Shown: piece after piece, positions 1-10,649 of the stretch
Layout of the letters: each line of letters opens with the position of its first letter
How positions within the stretch are numbered: position 1 is the first letter of the stretch
Assembly: GCF_000774145.1 (NCBI RefSeq)
Contig: NZ_KN322983.1
Coordinates: 712,537-776,536 of the forward strand
Origin: Pseudomonas mediterranea CFBP 5447
Lineage (GTDB): Bacteria; Pseudomonadota; Gammaproteobacteria; Pseudomonadales; Pseudomonadaceae
Direction: 5' to 3'
DNA length: 64,000 nucleotides
The notes under the pieces: model-generated
Seen by the model: only the letters and a program-made list of their open reading frames with translations
Told to the model about the DNA's origin: nothing
Database searches by the model: none
Made by a program: the position numbers and the translations under genes

Positions 1-2
1 CG

Positions 3-137
3 GGGGCGGATGTGATGGTGGTGACGGCGACGCATGTGCATCCGGTGGAGACTGATCATCCGTCGATCGAGGATTACCGTGGACTTGGCGTCACTGTAGA
101 CACTAATGGCTTCCTGCGACTGACCCGGATTCCATAG
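3..137 (+). CDS. C-terminal end of an unrecognised protein (truncated by window edge)
   Basis: An open frame runs from the window edge to a TAG at 135-137 and encodes about 44 residues ending in FLRLTRIP. The stretch THVHPVETDHPSIEDYRG is polar and contains several histidines and acidic residues, but I do not recognise the family. Reading is supported by the clean frame, by codon third positions rich in G/C, and by a REP element beginning 15 bases after the stop, which is where such repeats usually lie. The function is unknown and the gene start is outside the window. Confidence 0.5.
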   Translation, partial: GADVMVVTATHVHPVETDHPSIEDYRGLGVTVDTNGFLRLTRIP

Positions 138-151
138 CCGCCACATGATCC

Positions 152-242
152 CTGTGGGAGCGAGCCTGCTCGCGATAGCGGTGGTTCAGCTTGCATCGAT
201 GCTGAATGTACCGCCGTCATCGCGAGCAGGCTCGCTCCCACA
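152..242. repeat. REP/REPIN element, family A
   Basis: Two inverted copies of the core GGGAGCGAGCCTGCTCGCGA face each other around about 40 bases of variable spacer. The element fills the gap between the convergent 3' ends of the partial gene and ppnN. It is probably a transcribed hairpin, but there is no T-run to make it a canonical terminator. Confidence 0.9.
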
Positions 243-264
243 AAGGGCAGGGTGTTCCTGAGGA

Positions 265-1638
265 TCAGGTCACCACCCGATAGCACGGCACATAGGCCGC
301 GCCGCCCGGCAGTTTCATACGGTGCTGGGCGACGAAGGCCTGGAGCAGACGGTCGAGGGGTTCCATGATGGCGGGATCGCCGTGGATCTCGTAAGGGCCG
401 TGTTCTTCGATCAGGCGGATTCCCTTGTCCTTGACGTTACCGGCCACGATTCCTGAGAACGCACGGCGCAGGTTGGCGGCCAACTCATGGGACGGCAGGT
501 CGAGGCGCAAGCCCAGGCTGGCCATGTTGGCGTGGGTCGGATCGAACGGCCGCTGGAAGCCTTCATCGATCTTCAGCAGCCAGTTGAAGTGGAAGGCGTC
601 GTTGCGCTCGCGGCGGAACTGCTTCACTTCCTTGAGCCCCTGGGTCATCTGCCGTGCCACTTCGGCCGGGTCGTCGATGATGATCTGGTAATGCTTCTGG
701 GCCGCTTCGCCGAGGGTCGCACCGACAAAGGCATGCAGTTGATCGAAGTACGGCGCGGCGCTTTTCGGCCCGGTGAGGACGACCGGGAAGGGCAGGTCCT
801 GGTTGGCCGGGTGCATCAGGATGCCCAGCAGGTACAGGAACTCTTCCGCGGTACCGGCGCCGCCCGGGAAAATGATGATGCCGTGGCCGACCCGCACGAA
901 GGCTTCCAGGCGCTTCTCGATGTCCGGCAGGATTACCAGCTCGTTGACGATCGGGTTCGGCGCCTCGGCGGCGATGATGCCCGGTTCGGTCAGGCCCAGG
1001 TAACGACCGCCATGGATACGTTGCTTGGCGTGGGCAATGGTGGCGCCTTTCATCGGGCCTTTCATCACGCCCGGGCCGCAGCCGGTGCAGATGTCCAGGC
1101 TGCGCAGGCCCAGTTCGTGGCCGACCTTCTTGGTGTACTTGTATTCTTCGGTATTGATCGAGTGACCGCCCCAGCACACGACGATCTTCGGCTCCACGCC
1201 GGGACGCAGGGTGCGGGCGTTGCGCAGCAGGTGGAACACGTAGTCGCTGATGCCCTGGGACGAACTCAGGTCGATGCGCTGGCTGTCCAGTTCGTTCTCG
1301 GTATAGACGATGTCGCGCAGGGCGCTGAACAGCATTTCCCGGGTGCTGGCGATCATCTCGCCGTCGACGAAGGCGTCGGCCGGCGCGTTCAACAGTTCCA
1401 GGCGCACGCCGCGGTCCTGTTGATGAATGCGGATCTCGAAGTCCTTGTAGGCTTCCAGGATGGTCTTGGCGTTGTCGACATGGGCGCCGGTATTGAGGAT
1501 GGCCAGGGCGCACTGGCGGAACAGGGTATAGATGCTGCCGGAACCGGCTTCGCTCAGTTGCTGGACTTCGCGCTGGGACAGGGTCTCCAGGCTGCCTTTG
1601 GGGCTCACCGAAGCGTTGATTACATGTCTTTGAGTCAT
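265..1638 (-). CDS. ppnN: Pyrimidine/purine nucleotide 5'-monophosphate nucleosidase PpnN (YgdH), LOG family
   Basis: The product has 457 residues, the usual length for PpnN, which hydrolyses the N-glycosidic bond of nucleoside 5'-monophosphates to free base and ribose 5-phosphate and, in E. coli, responds to (p)ppGpp. The central LOG/lysine-decarboxylase-like fold is marked by CTGCGPGVMKGPMKGA and the signature PGGAGTAEEFLYLLG. The N-terminal (start to about residue 140) and C-terminal flanking regions match the PpnN type rather than the short cytokinin-activating LOG enzymes. The ATG at 1638 follows GGAAAGCTGA, a reasonable ribosome site. It is transcribed alone, divergent from the DUF3087 gene. 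The function is assigned from family membership; the cytosolic location follows from the lack of a signal peptide. Confidence 0.93.
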   Translation of the reverse strand: MTQRHVINASVSPKGSLETLSQREVQQLSEAGSGSIYTLFRQCALAILNTGAHVDNAKTILEAYKDFEIRIHQQDRGVRLELLNAPADAFVDGEMIASTREMLFSALRDIVYTENELDSQRIDLSSSQGISDYVFHLLRNARTLRPGVEPKIVVCWGGHSINTEEYKYTKKVGHELGLRSLDICTGCGPGVMKGPMKGATIAHAKQRIHGGRYLGLTEPGIIAAEAPNPIVNELVILPDIEKRLEAFVRVGHGIIIFPGGAGTAEEFLYLLGILMHPANQDLPFPVVLTGPKSAAPYFDQLHAFVGATLGEAAQKHYQIIIDDPAEVARQMTQGLKEVKQFRRERNDAFHFNWLLKIDEGFQRPFDPTHANMASLGLRLDLPSHELAANLRRAFSGIVAGNVKDKGIRLIEEHGPYEIHGDPAIMEPLDRLLQAFVAQHRMKLPGGAAYVPCYRVVT

Positions 1639-1855
1639 TCAGCTTTCCTTGAAAACGATGCCGTGCACACTGAGGCGGCATCTTGAAAAATACGTCCACG
1701 CAGAAAGATCGCACGATCCTTGCGGTATCGCCATGGACTTTGATCCGGATCCTTCGGGGCGGGTGCAACACAAAATGAGCCCCAGCATAGCTAAATCGGC
1801 CGGGCAGGCGATAATGCTCGACTCTTTTCGTGCCGTACAAGGAAATTGCACCGCG

Positions 1856-2389
1856 ATGTTCGAGATCAAACCCTGGGATGCCGACCTCTACCGACAGCAG
1901 ACCCGCCGCAGCACGCTGATCATTGCCGTGATGTTCCTGGCCTTGGCGATGCTGTTGTCCAGCCTGGCCGTGATGCTGTTCGGCACGCCTGGGGGCGATA
2001 ACTTTCGTTTCAACCTGGGCGGGGTGATTGTGGCGGTGCTGGTGATGGCCACGCTGATGCGCTTGTATCTCTGGACGCAACCCTGGATGGCCGCGGCGGT
2101 GTACGGCTGGCAGCTCAAGCGCAGCCTGATGCGCATCACCAACGTCATGCATCAGGTAAAGGCCGGTGTGCAGGCCCAGGACCCGGTCGCCATGAAGCTG
2201 CTGCGGTTCTACCACGTGGGGCTGGAGCAGATGCATCGGTTGGATGCCAATTCCAGCGACCAGAGGGCGTTGGCGCGAGAAGCCGATGAACATGTGGAAA
2301 GGATGCGGGGAATGGGCATGGATACCGAGCAGTCGTACCTGGATCCGGCGTGGATCGAGACATTGAAAAGCACCTATGCGCAGCGCTGA
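1856..2389 (+). CDS. DUF3087 family membrane protein
   Basis: The product has 177 residues from the ATG at 1856 (MFEIKPWDADLYRQQ). Two hydrophobic spans at about residues 21-42 and 53-72 are separated by a short loop. A cytosolic, partly helical tail follows, with the sequence QPWMAAAVYGWQLKRSLMRI at its start. This matches the DUF3087 family, widespread in Pseudomonas and without a known function. The frame is open upstream to 1649, but that part is promoter-like and the ATG at 1856 gives the family length. It lies alone between ppnN (divergent) and a small converging gene. Confidence 0.82.
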   Translation: MFEIKPWDADLYRQQTRRSTLIIAVMFLALAMLLSSLAVMLFGTPGGDNFRFNLGGVIVAVLVMATLMRLYLWTQPWMAAAVYGWQLKRSLMRITNVMHQVKAGVQAQDPVAMKLLRFYHVGLEQMHRLDANSSDQRALAREADEHVERMRGMGMDTEQSYLDPAWIETLKSTYAQR

Positions 2390-2445
2390 TCGGCTAGGAG
2401 GCGGTCGCTGCTTCATATAACGTTATAAACATTAAACAATATCGG

Positions 2446-2673
2446 CTATGGCTGTTTAAAGTGTCCGGGTACGCCATGTTCCTGTTCAATGGGTCGTGTT
2501 CTTTTCTGAACTTGAATGTCACTTAATTGAGCGCTTTGGAGTTCGCTGAAAGAAACTCTCAACAAGGCTTCTGCCTCGCTGACACTCAATGTCTCGCTGT
2601 CGGCTTCCATCACTCGGCTATCGGGTTGGCCGTTGGCGATAAAGCTGACAATGAACCGCTCCTGATTGCTCAT
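2446..2673 (-). CDS. Small conserved hypothetical protein
   Basis: A 75-residue soluble protein starting MSNQERFIVSFIANGQ. The first half looks like a short beta-hairpin followed by an acidic helix (SVSEAEALLRVSFSELQ), and the end is basic and proline-containing. There are no membrane segments, cysteines or signal peptide. The ATG at 2673 is preceded by a GAGG-containing sequence (ATGAGTCGAGGTGAAAC), a good ribosome site. I do not recognise a family. It is co-directional with the stress-type KGG protein upstream, with a 63-base gap, so the two may share a transcript. Confidence 0.6.
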   Translation of the reverse strand: MSNQERFIVSFIANGQPDSRVMEADSETLSVSEAEALLRVSFSELQSAQLSDIQVQKRTRPIEQEHGVPGHFKQP

Positions 2674-2736
2674 GTTTCACCTCGACTCATCCAGCACCAG
2701 GGCGCAGCAAGGCTGCGCCCCAGCGGGTCTCAGGAG

Positions 2737-2919
2737 TTACGACTTCCGGCCACCGCCGCTCTGGCCGCGTTCGCTGCCTTTGCTGCCGGCGCCAGAGCCT
2801 TTTTGACGGTCGTTGGTGTTGTTGCCGCCCGACGCCTGTCCGCCTTTCTTACCGGCTTCAGATGCTTTTTCACGATCGTTTGCGAAGTTGCCTGGGTTTT
2901 TGTTTCCGCTGTTAGCCAT
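2737..2919 (-). CDS. KGG-repeat (con-10/YciG-like) stress-induced protein
   Basis: A 60-residue, extremely hydrophilic, glycine-rich protein, MANSGNKNPGNFANDREKAS and onward. It contains the KGG motif (EAGKKGGQASGG) and a second, degenerate copy (GAGSKGSERGQ). These are hallmarks of the con-10/YciG/GsiB-like general-stress hydrophilins, which are usually induced in stationary phase or on drying. I chose the ATG at 2919 because GAGG lies 9 bases upstream and homologues start MANxG; an in-frame ATG five codons earlier (2934) lacks this. The protein is probably intrinsically disordered and cytosolic. Confidence 0.85.
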   Translation of the reverse strand: MANSGNKNPGNFANDREKASEAGKKGGQASGGNNTNDRQKGSGAGSKGSERGQSGGGRKS

Positions 2920-3054
2920 TTCGAGAATCCTCATACTGGTTTAAGCGAGCAACGTGCCTCGCATTAAATGTGAAAGGTAAGCGGCGGGGGAAGTTTAATA
3001 AAAGCGTTGCGCTGGCGACGAATGGTCATAACCGGTAATTAAAGACTTGAGCGC

Positions 3055-3618
3055 CTAATCCTCGCCGCCACTGACTTTCCAATGTTTGGCATCCGTAGGG
3101 AATACCACCTGCTCGACCCGATGGGCGATGCCGAACGCCAGGGAGTTTTCCGCCGGGATGACCCGTTCCTCGTTGCACAGGCATTTGAAGATATCCAACT
3201 GCGTGGCGGCCCCGGCGGTTTCCTTGACGTAGATCTCCACGTACCGCGCCACGTCGTTGTCCAGGCTGGACAGGTATTCGCGCAGCCGCGAGTGATCCAC
3301 CGATTTCTGGCCGAAATACCAGTTCATGGGATGGATCAGGAAGCGCGAATGAGGGGTGGTGGTGCGGTCGCTGGCGGCCAGGTACATGACGATGCCCATC
3401 GACTCGATATTGCCGGCGTTCACCGCGCGTACCGGCACCGGGAGGGACTTGATGAAGGTATAGAGGGTGAAACCGAAGTTGGTGCTGCCGCCGACCGTGG
3501 AGAGATTGAGCATCAGCGAATCCGCGCCTTTCTCGATCGCTTCCAGGCAGTTGTCGCGGAAGCGTTCGGTGGTTCCCTGATCGATCTGGCAATGGAAATG
3601 GACAATGTGTTCGGACAT
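3055..3618 (-). CDS. Stand-alone ClpP-like serine protease
   Basis: The product has 187 residues with a ClpP/crotonase-type fold. A glycine-rich oxyanion segment (STVGGSTNFGFTLYTFI, residues 40-56) precedes the nucleophile motif GNIESMGIVMY with Ser73, and the general base is His96 in RFLIHPMN. These follow the ClpP order Ser then His; the Asp is not assignable by eye. It is shorter and more divergent than housekeeping ClpP and has no ClpX or Lon gene beside it, so it is probably an accessory ClpP-like peptidase whose substrates are unknown. The ATG at 3618 has AGGAG six bases upstream. No signal peptide is visible. Confidence 0.8.
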   Translation of the reverse strand: MSEHIVHFHCQIDQGTTERFRDNCLEAIEKGADSLMLNLSTVGGSTNFGFTLYTFIKSLPVPVRAVNAGNIESMGIVMYLAASDRTTTPHSRFLIHPMNWYFGQKSVDHSRLREYLSSLDNDVARYVEIYVKETAGAATQLDIFKCLCNEERVIPAENSLAFGIAHRVEQVVFPTDAKHWKVSGGED

Positions 3619-3737
3619 CGAGGACTCCTGTCGATTTCACGCGTGAGGTGTTGCGGGATCGTACAGTTGGGAGTTCACTCGTGGACGGATGTTCCTCTCA
3701 TTGTAGAGAGAGAATTCTCATGCGTGAGAGAGCTTGT

Positions 3738-3831
3738 CGTGGCGAGGGAGCTTGCTCCCGCTCGGTTGCGTAGCGACCGCAAAAGCTAGGGGCTGCTGTG
3801 CAGCCCAGCGGGAGCAAGCTCCCTCGCCACG
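3738..3831. repeat. REP/REPIN element, family B, entering the topoisomerase gene
   Basis: The core GTGGCGAGGGAGCTTGCTCC appears at the left edge and inverted at the right edge, with nested arms around GGGGCTGCTGTGCAGCCC. The right half (3786-3830) is translated on the minus strand as the end of the topoisomerase IB gene. Confidence 0.9.
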
Positions 3832-4856
3832 GTGGCTTGTATCACCCGTTGCAAAAACATCGCCAGCCCGGCTTCCTCTTCGCTGAGGCCTTTACGGGCC
3901 CGGGGCTTGGGCAGCTGCTTCAGCGTGCCGAGCAGGAAACCTTCCAGCACCGCAGGATGAATGTAGCACTTGCGACAGACGGTCGGTGTGTTGCCCAATT
4001 GCCGGGCGACTTGCCTGACCATCTCGGCGATGTGTTTTTTCGCCTCCGTCTCGGTTTCCCAGCGCAACGCCCGCAAGCCTGCCAGGGCCGCCGCGCTGCC
4101 GGCCCAGGTGCGGTAATCCTTGGCGGTGAACTCGGCGCCGGTCAGGGTCTTGAGGTAGGCATTGATGTCCGAGGAACTGATGGCGTGGCGTTCGCCGTTC
4201 TCGTCCAGGTACTGGAACAGATTCTGCCCCGGCATTTCCTGGCAGCGCTTGATGATCCGCGCCAGGCGCCGGTCCTTCACGGTGATCTGGTGTTCGACGC
4301 CGCTCTTGCCACGGAACTGGAAGGCGATGGCGCTGCCGTTGACCTCGACGTGCTTGCTGCGCAGGGTGGTCAGGCCGTAGGAGCGATTCTCCCGGGCGTA
4401 TTGGCTGTTGCCGACGCGGATCAGGGTCACGTCCAGCAAAGTGATGACGGTGGCCATGACTTTGTCGCGACTGAAGCCGGGGGTCGCGAGAATCGCCTCC
4501 AGGCGCTTGCGCAAGCGGGGCAGGGTGCGCCCGAATTCCAGCATCCGCGAATACTTGTCGGCATCGCGCACCTCGCGCCAGCGCGCGTGGTAACGGTATT
4601 GCTTGCGTCCGCGGGCGTCCCGGCCGGTGGCCTGGAGATGTCCCCGCGGGTCGCTGCAGATCCACACATCGGTATAGGCGGGCGGCACCGCCAGGGCATT
4701 GATGCGCTGGATTTCGGCCGCATCGGTGATGCGTTGGCCCTGCGGATCGAAATAACAGAACTTGCCCCGCAACTTCTTGCGGGTGATGCCCGGGCTGGTG
4801 TCATCGACATAATGCAGGTCGGCCGGTAATGCTTCCGGTGGCGAGGTGTCGGGCAT
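3786..4856 (-). CDS. DNA topoisomerase IB (poxvirus/eukaryote-like)
   Basis: The product has 356 residues. It relaxes DNA supercoils through a 3'-phosphotyrosyl intermediate. The N-terminal segment (HYVDDTSPGITRKKLRGKFC) and catalytic block match bacterial type IB topoisomerases. Visible landmarks are the basic catalytic region LIRVGNSQYARENRSYGLTT, the KSGVEHQI strand turn, the RTWAGSAAALAGL helix and the nucleophile Tyr298 in CRKCYIHPAV. The last 14 residues (VARELAPAGLHSSP) are read directly through a REP element. The original stop was therefore probably lost or displaced, and this tail is unlikely to be part of the fold. The ATG at 4856 follows AAGGA by seven bases. It is a single-gene unit. 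Confidence 0.9.
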   Translation of the reverse strand: MPDTSPPEALPADLHYVDDTSPGITRKKLRGKFCYFDPQGQRITDAAEIQRINALAVPPAYTDVWICSDPRGHLQATGRDARGRKQYRYHARWREVRDADKYSRMLEFGRTLPRLRKRLEAILATPGFSRDKVMATVITLLDVTLIRVGNSQYARENRSYGLTTLRSKHVEVNGSAIAFQFRGKSGVEHQITVKDRRLARIIKRCQEMPGQNLFQYLDENGERHAISSSDINAYLKTLTGAEFTAKDYRTWAGSAAALAGLRALRWETETEAKKHIAEMVRQVARQLGNTPTVCRKCYIHPAVLEGFLLGTLKQLPKPRARKGLSEEEAGLAMFLQRVIQATVARELAPAGLHSSP

Positions 4857-4950
4857 GGAGAAATCCTTGGGCAGCGAATGCGGTGGCCTATGGATTCATT
4901 GACCGCGGCCCGTTGCCGTCGTGCCGAAATTCTGAGAAGACCCGTAACCC

Positions 4951-5041
4951 CTGTGGGAGCGAGCCTGCTCGCGAATCGTTGGTTCAGTCGCCATCAATGT
5001 CGAATGAAAGACCGCTATCGCGAGCAGGCTCGCTCCCACAG
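4951..5041. repeat. REP/REPIN element, family A
   Basis: Inverted GGGAGCGAGCCTGCTCGCGA cores flank about 45 bases of spacer. The element lies upstream of the topoisomerase start and downstream of modC. Confidence 0.9.
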
Positions 5042-5092
5042 GGAAACGCGTGCACTCCGAAAGACAGGGCGGCTGTCAGACCGCGTCACAGG

Positions 5093-6172
5093 TCAAGCCA
5101 GCACCGCCACCGCCTTGATCTGCGCCCACAGCACCTGCCCCGGATGCAACGCCAATTGATCGCGGGAGTAACGGGTAATACGTGCCAGCAGCGGCGTGCC
5201 GGCGGCTTCCAGCCGGATCAATACGTGGGCGGCGTTGTCGGCGGCCAGTTCGCCGGTCACCGTGACCGGCAAGCGATTGAGGATGCTGGTCTGGGCATCG
5301 TTCCCCAGGCTGAGGCTGACGTCCCGGGCCTGGACCTTGAAGCGCAGCGGCTGCCCGACGGCCAGAGGCGTATGGGCCACCCGCACGTGCAGTGGGCTAC
5401 CGGGCAGCGTCAGGGTAAGCAACTGATAGGCGGGGTCGTAATCGCTGACCGTGCCCTGGATCACCACGCCCGCGTCGTCCCCCTGGGCCAGCGGCAGGTC
5501 GAGCCGCGCCAGGGTTTCGCCAATCGGGCCGCTAGCCAACGCGCGACCACCCTCGAGCAACACAATGTGGTCGGCCAGGCGCGCCACTTCGTCCTGGGAA
5601 TGACTGACGTACAGCACCGGGATGTCCAACTCGTCGTGGAGCCGTTGCAGGTAGGGCAGGATCTCGTTCTTGCGGCGGGTGTCGAGTGCGGCCAGCGGCT
5701 CATCCATCAATAACAGCCGCGGGCTGGTCAGCAGCGCGCGGGCGATACCCACCCGCTGGCGCTCGCCGCCGGACAGGTGGTGGGGCCGGCGCTCGAGCAA
5801 GTGGCCGATGCCCAACAGTTCGGTGGCCTGGTCCATGTCCACCCGCCGTTGCCCCGGGGCGATGCGCTTGAGACCGAATGCCAGGTTGGCCCGCACCGAC
5901 AGATGGCTGAACAGGCTCGCCTCCTGGAACACATACCCCAGCGCTCGTCGATGGGGTGGCACGAACACGCCGCGTTCGCTGTCCTGCCACACCTCGCCAT
6001 TGATTTGCACCAAGCCCCGCGGCGCGCGCTCCAGGCCTGCGATGCAGCGCAGGCAGGTGGTCTTGCCGGAGCCGGACGGACCGTACAACGCCGTCACACC
6101 GCGGCCTGGCAGTTGCACATCCAGGTCCAGGGAAAAACTGCCATGGTCGAGCTGCAAGCGCGCCTGAATCAT
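5093..6172 (-). CDS. modC: Molybdate ABC transporter ATP-binding protein ModC
   Basis: The product has 359 residues and is the ATPase of the molybdate importer. Walker A is [13 protein letters not shown] near residue 35, the ABC signature is [10 protein letters not shown], and Walker B is [13 protein letters not shown] followed by the switch histidine in YVSHSQDEV. The C-terminal 70 residues ([20 protein letters not shown] to the end) form the TOBE/Mop oxyanion-binding domain that distinguishes ModC from other ATPases. The ATG at 6172 lies three bases after the modB stop, with GGAG inside the modB end, so translation is probably coupled. It is the last gene of modABC. Confidence 0.96.
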   Translation of the reverse strand: MIQARLQLDHGSFSLDLDVQLPGRGVTALYGPSGSGKTTCLRCIAGLERAPRGLVQINGEVWQDSERGVFVPPHRRALGYVFQEASLFSHLSVRANLAFGLKRIAPGQRRVDMDQATELLGIGHLLERRPHHLSGGERQRVGIARALLTSPRLLLMDEPLAALDTRRKNEILPYLQRLHDELDIPVLYVSHSQDEVARLADHIVLLEGGRALASGPIGETLARLDLPLAQGDDAGVVIQGTVSDYDPAYQLLTLTLPGSPLHVRVAHTPLAVGQPLRFKVQARDVSLSLGNDAQTSILNRLPVTVTGELAADNAAHVLIRLEAAGTPLLARITRYSRDQLALHPGQVLWAQIKAVAVLA

Positions 6173-6175
6173 CGA

Positions 6176-6856
6176 TCAGCTCCAGGCTGTCCGGGTCCTG
6201 CGGCTGGAATACAGCGCCAGCAGCACAACGAATGAAAATACCAGCATCGCCGCCGCCAGCCAGTGCGCTTGGGCGTATTCCAGGGCTTCGACGTGGTCGT
6301 AGATCTGCACCGACACCACCCGGGTCTTGTCCGGGATATTGCCGCCAATCATCAGCACCACGCCGAACTCACCGACGGTGTGGGCGAAGCCGAGGATGGC
6401 GGCGCTGATGAAGCCGGGACGGGCCAAGGGCAGGATGACGCTGAAGAAGGTGTCCCAGGGACCGGCGCGCAGCGTGGCGGCGACCTCCAGGGGACGATTG
6501 CCGATGGCCGAGAACGCGTTTTGCAACGGCTGCACCACAAACGGCATGGAGTAGATCACCGAGCCGATCAACAGGCCGGTGAAACTGAAGGTGAGGGTGC
6601 CCAGCCCGAGGGCCTGGGTCAGCTGGCCGATCCAGCCATTGGGGCCCAATGCCAGGAGCAGGTAGAAGCCGATCACCGTGGGCGGCAGCACCAGCGGCAG
6701 GGCCACCACCGCGCCCACCGGCCCGCGCAACCAGGATCGGGTGCGCGACAGCCACAGGGCGATGGGCGTGCCGATGAGCAGCAGGATCACCGTCGTCAGC
6801 GAGGCGAGCTTCAGGGTCAGCCAGATCGCTGAATAATCGGCACTGGTCAGCGGCAT
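6176..6856 (-). CDS. modB: Molybdate ABC transporter permease ModB
   Basis: The product has 226 residues and about five hydrophobic membrane spans, starting with [20 protein letters not shown]. The permease EAA loop reads [25 protein letters not shown] and is where the ATPase docks. The [19 protein letters not shown] segment is characteristic of ModB. Its ATG directly follows the modA stop (TAA immediately before ATG), and modC starts three bases after its own stop, which is a tight operon. Confidence 0.96.
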   Translation of the reverse strand: MPLTSADYSAIWLTLKLASLTTVILLLIGTPIALWLSRTRSWLRGPVGAVVALPLVLPPTVIGFYLLLALGPNGWIGQLTQALGLGTLTFSFTGLLIGSVIYSMPFVVQPLQNAFSAIGNRPLEVAATLRAGPWDTFFSVILPLARPGFISAAILGFAHTVGEFGVVLMIGGNIPDKTRVVSVQIYDHVEALEYAQAHWLAAAMLVFSFVVLLALYSSRRTRTAWS

Positions 6857-8886
<2,030 letters not shown>

Positions 8887-9035
8887 GTGCAAGGTGCTCC
8901 AGCAGGGCAAGAAACCCTGTTTGTAGCAGGTGTGACCCCGCTTGGGCCAGTCGAGTTTTTCAATCGAAGGCCGACGCTTGATCCCTCGGGCAAGAGGATT
9001 ACCATGCGTGCTTCACTTACCCAGGAGCCTTAGCC

Positions 9036-9524
9036 ATGGACGTAAAACTCAAGGCAGTCGAACCCTTCAGCGTGGCGGGTTTGCAAGTCCGCACCCGCAA
9101 CACCGACGAGCAACAACCCGACACGGCAAGGATCGGCCCGATGTGGGAGCGGTTCTTCACCGAGGGGCTGTTCGACCGGATTCCGGCCAGGCGCTCGGAG
9201 TCGTTCGTCTATGGGGTGTATTCCAACTATGAATCGGATGCGACCGGCCACTTCGATGTGACCGCCGGCGTGGAGGTCGACGCGACGAGCCCGGGCTACC
9301 CCGCCGTGGATATCGAGGGCGGGGATTACCTGGTCTTCTCGGCCAAGGGACCGATGCCCGACTGTGTGATCCAGACCTGGGGCCTGATCTGGGCGTATTT
9401 CGCCGACAACCCGCAGACCCTGCGCCGCTTCGCCACCGATTTCGAGGTCTACAGCGGCCCCGATTCGGTGGCGATCTACATCGGCGTTCAGTCCCCGGAC
9501 GAGCGCTCCAGCGCCAGCAACTGA
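9036..9524 (+). CDS. GyrI-like / AraC effector-binding domain protein
   Basis: The product has 162 residues and consists of one stand-alone SOUL/GyrI-like effector-binding domain, starting MDVKLKAVEPFSVAGLQVRT. The family hallmarks are the alternating basket strands (FVYGVYSNYESDATGHFDVT) and the ending YIGVQ. Such proteins bind small amphipathic or cationic ligands or inhibit gyrase; the ligand here is unknown. No DNA-binding domain is present. Its 3' end overlaps the convergent ada 3' end by 37 bases, so the two transcripts are antisense there. Confidence 0.82.
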   Translation: MDVKLKAVEPFSVAGLQVRTRNTDEQQPDTARIGPMWERFFTEGLFDRIPARRSESFVYGVYSNYESDATGHFDVTAGVEVDATSPGYPAVDIEGGDYLVFSAKGPMPDCVIQTWGLIWAYFADNPQTLRRFATDFEVYSGPDSVAIYIGVQSPDERSSASN

Positions 9525-10561
9525 CGCTTGCGTTCCACACCCCAGCGATAGCCCGAGAGGTTGCCGTCGCTGCGCACCACCCGGTGACAGGGGATCGCCA
9601 CGGCGAGGCTGTTGGCGCCACAGGCCTGGGCCACCGCGCGCACGGCCTTGGGCAGGCCGATGCGCTGGGCGATCTCGGCGTAGCTGGCGGTACTGCCCGG
9701 CGGAATCTCCCGCAGGGCCTGCCAGACCCGCTCCTGAAACGCCGTGCCCTGCAGATCCAGGGGCAGGTTCAGGCCCAGGGCGGGCGCTTCGATGAAACCG
9801 ACCACCTGGGCGACCAGTTGCTCGAACTCCCGGTCGGCGCCGATCAGGTTGGCGCGGCGGAATTTGTCCTGCAGGTCGCGGACCAGCGCATCGGGATCGT
9901 CCCCCAGCAGGATGGCGCACACGCCGCGTTCGCTCTGCGCCACCAGGATCGCCCCCAGGGAACATTGCCCGACGGCGAAGCGGATGTCGGTGTTCTGCCC
10001 GGCGGCGCGGTAGTCGGCGGGCTTCATGCCCAGCACCTTATCGGCTGCTTCGTAAAAGCGGCTGTTGGAGTTGAAACCGGCGTCGTACAGCGCTTCGGTG
10101 ACGGTCCCGGCATCGGCCAGGCGCTCGCGCACTTTGCGCGAGCGGTGGGCGGCGGCGTAGCCCTTGGGGGTCAGGCCGGTGACGGTCTTGAAGATCCGAT
10201 GGAAGTGGAAGGGGCTCAGGCCCGCGCTTCGGGCCAGCTCATTGAGCCCCGGCAATTCCTCCGCCGCTTCGATCTGCCGGCAGGCCGCCGCGACCCGGGC
10301 GGCTTGTTGGGCGGCCACCTGGGTCTGGTCCCTGGCGGCGCGTTTGCTCGGGCGATAGCCGGCGGCCTGGGCCTGTTCCGGCGTGTCGAAGAATTCGACG
10401 TTGCGCGGATTGGGCAGGCGCGACAGGCTGCTGGGATGGCAGTAGATGCCGGTGGTTTTCACGCCGTAGACGAATTGCCCGTCGGCGCGTGGGTCCCGGG
10501 CGAGCACGGCGGCCCAGCGAGGGTCGAGTTCAGGGGCGAGGGTGTTCGAAGTGGTGTTCAT
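9488..10561 (-). CDS. ada: Ada-type methyltransferase/AraC regulator with degenerate zinc domain
   Basis: The product has 357 residues in three parts: an N-terminal Ada metal-binding-like domain (about 10-80), an AraC-type helix-turn-helix (about 90-175, SAGLSPFHFHRIFKTVTGLT) and a C-terminal O6-alkylguanine methyltransferase with active-site Cys in IPCHRVVRSDG. In E. coli Ada four cysteines bind zinc and the first accepts methyl from phosphotriesters. Here only the first survives (Cys41 in YCHPSS); the others read Ser45, Ser72 and Ala75. The methyl-sensing switch may therefore be lost or altered while base repair is kept. I chose the ATG at 10561; an ATG at 10576 in the same frame is possible. 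The gene lies downstream of alkB on the same strand, with an 88-base gap. Confidence 0.87.
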   Translation of the reverse strand: MNTTSNTLAPELDPRWAAVLARDPRADGQFVYGVKTTGIYCHPSSLSRLPNPRNVEFFDTPEQAQAAGYRPSKRAARDQTQVAAQQAARVAAACRQIEAAEELPGLNELARSAGLSPFHFHRIFKTVTGLTPKGYAAAHRSRKVRERLADAGTVTEALYDAGFNSNSRFYEAADKVLGMKPADYRAAGQNTDIRFAVGQCSLGAILVAQSERGVCAILLGDDPDALVRDLQDKFRRANLIGADREFEQLVAQVVGFIEAPALGLNLPLDLQGTAFQERVWQALREIPPGSTASYAEIAQRIGLPKAVRAVAQACGANSLAVAIPCHRVVRSDGNLSGYRWGVERKRQLLALERSSGD

Positions 10562-10649
10562 GGTCGTTCTGTCCATTGGCCCGTTTTGGCTACCGTAACC
10601 AGCCTGCGGGAGGGCGACACTCCGGGTTTTGCGGTTGAATTCGGCATGG

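Noticed and set aside
74..286. A 70-codon minus-strand frame over the first REP element
   Set aside because: It reads straight through the repeat. The peptide SRAGSLPQG recurs wherever this repeat is translated in that frame.
563..2416. A 617-codon minus-strand open frame over ppnN and the DUF3087 gene
   Set aside because: It is an out-of-frame reading of ppnN (low-complexity Arg/Pro/His-rich product), joined across the promoter region. The real ppnN frame has the LOG motifs.
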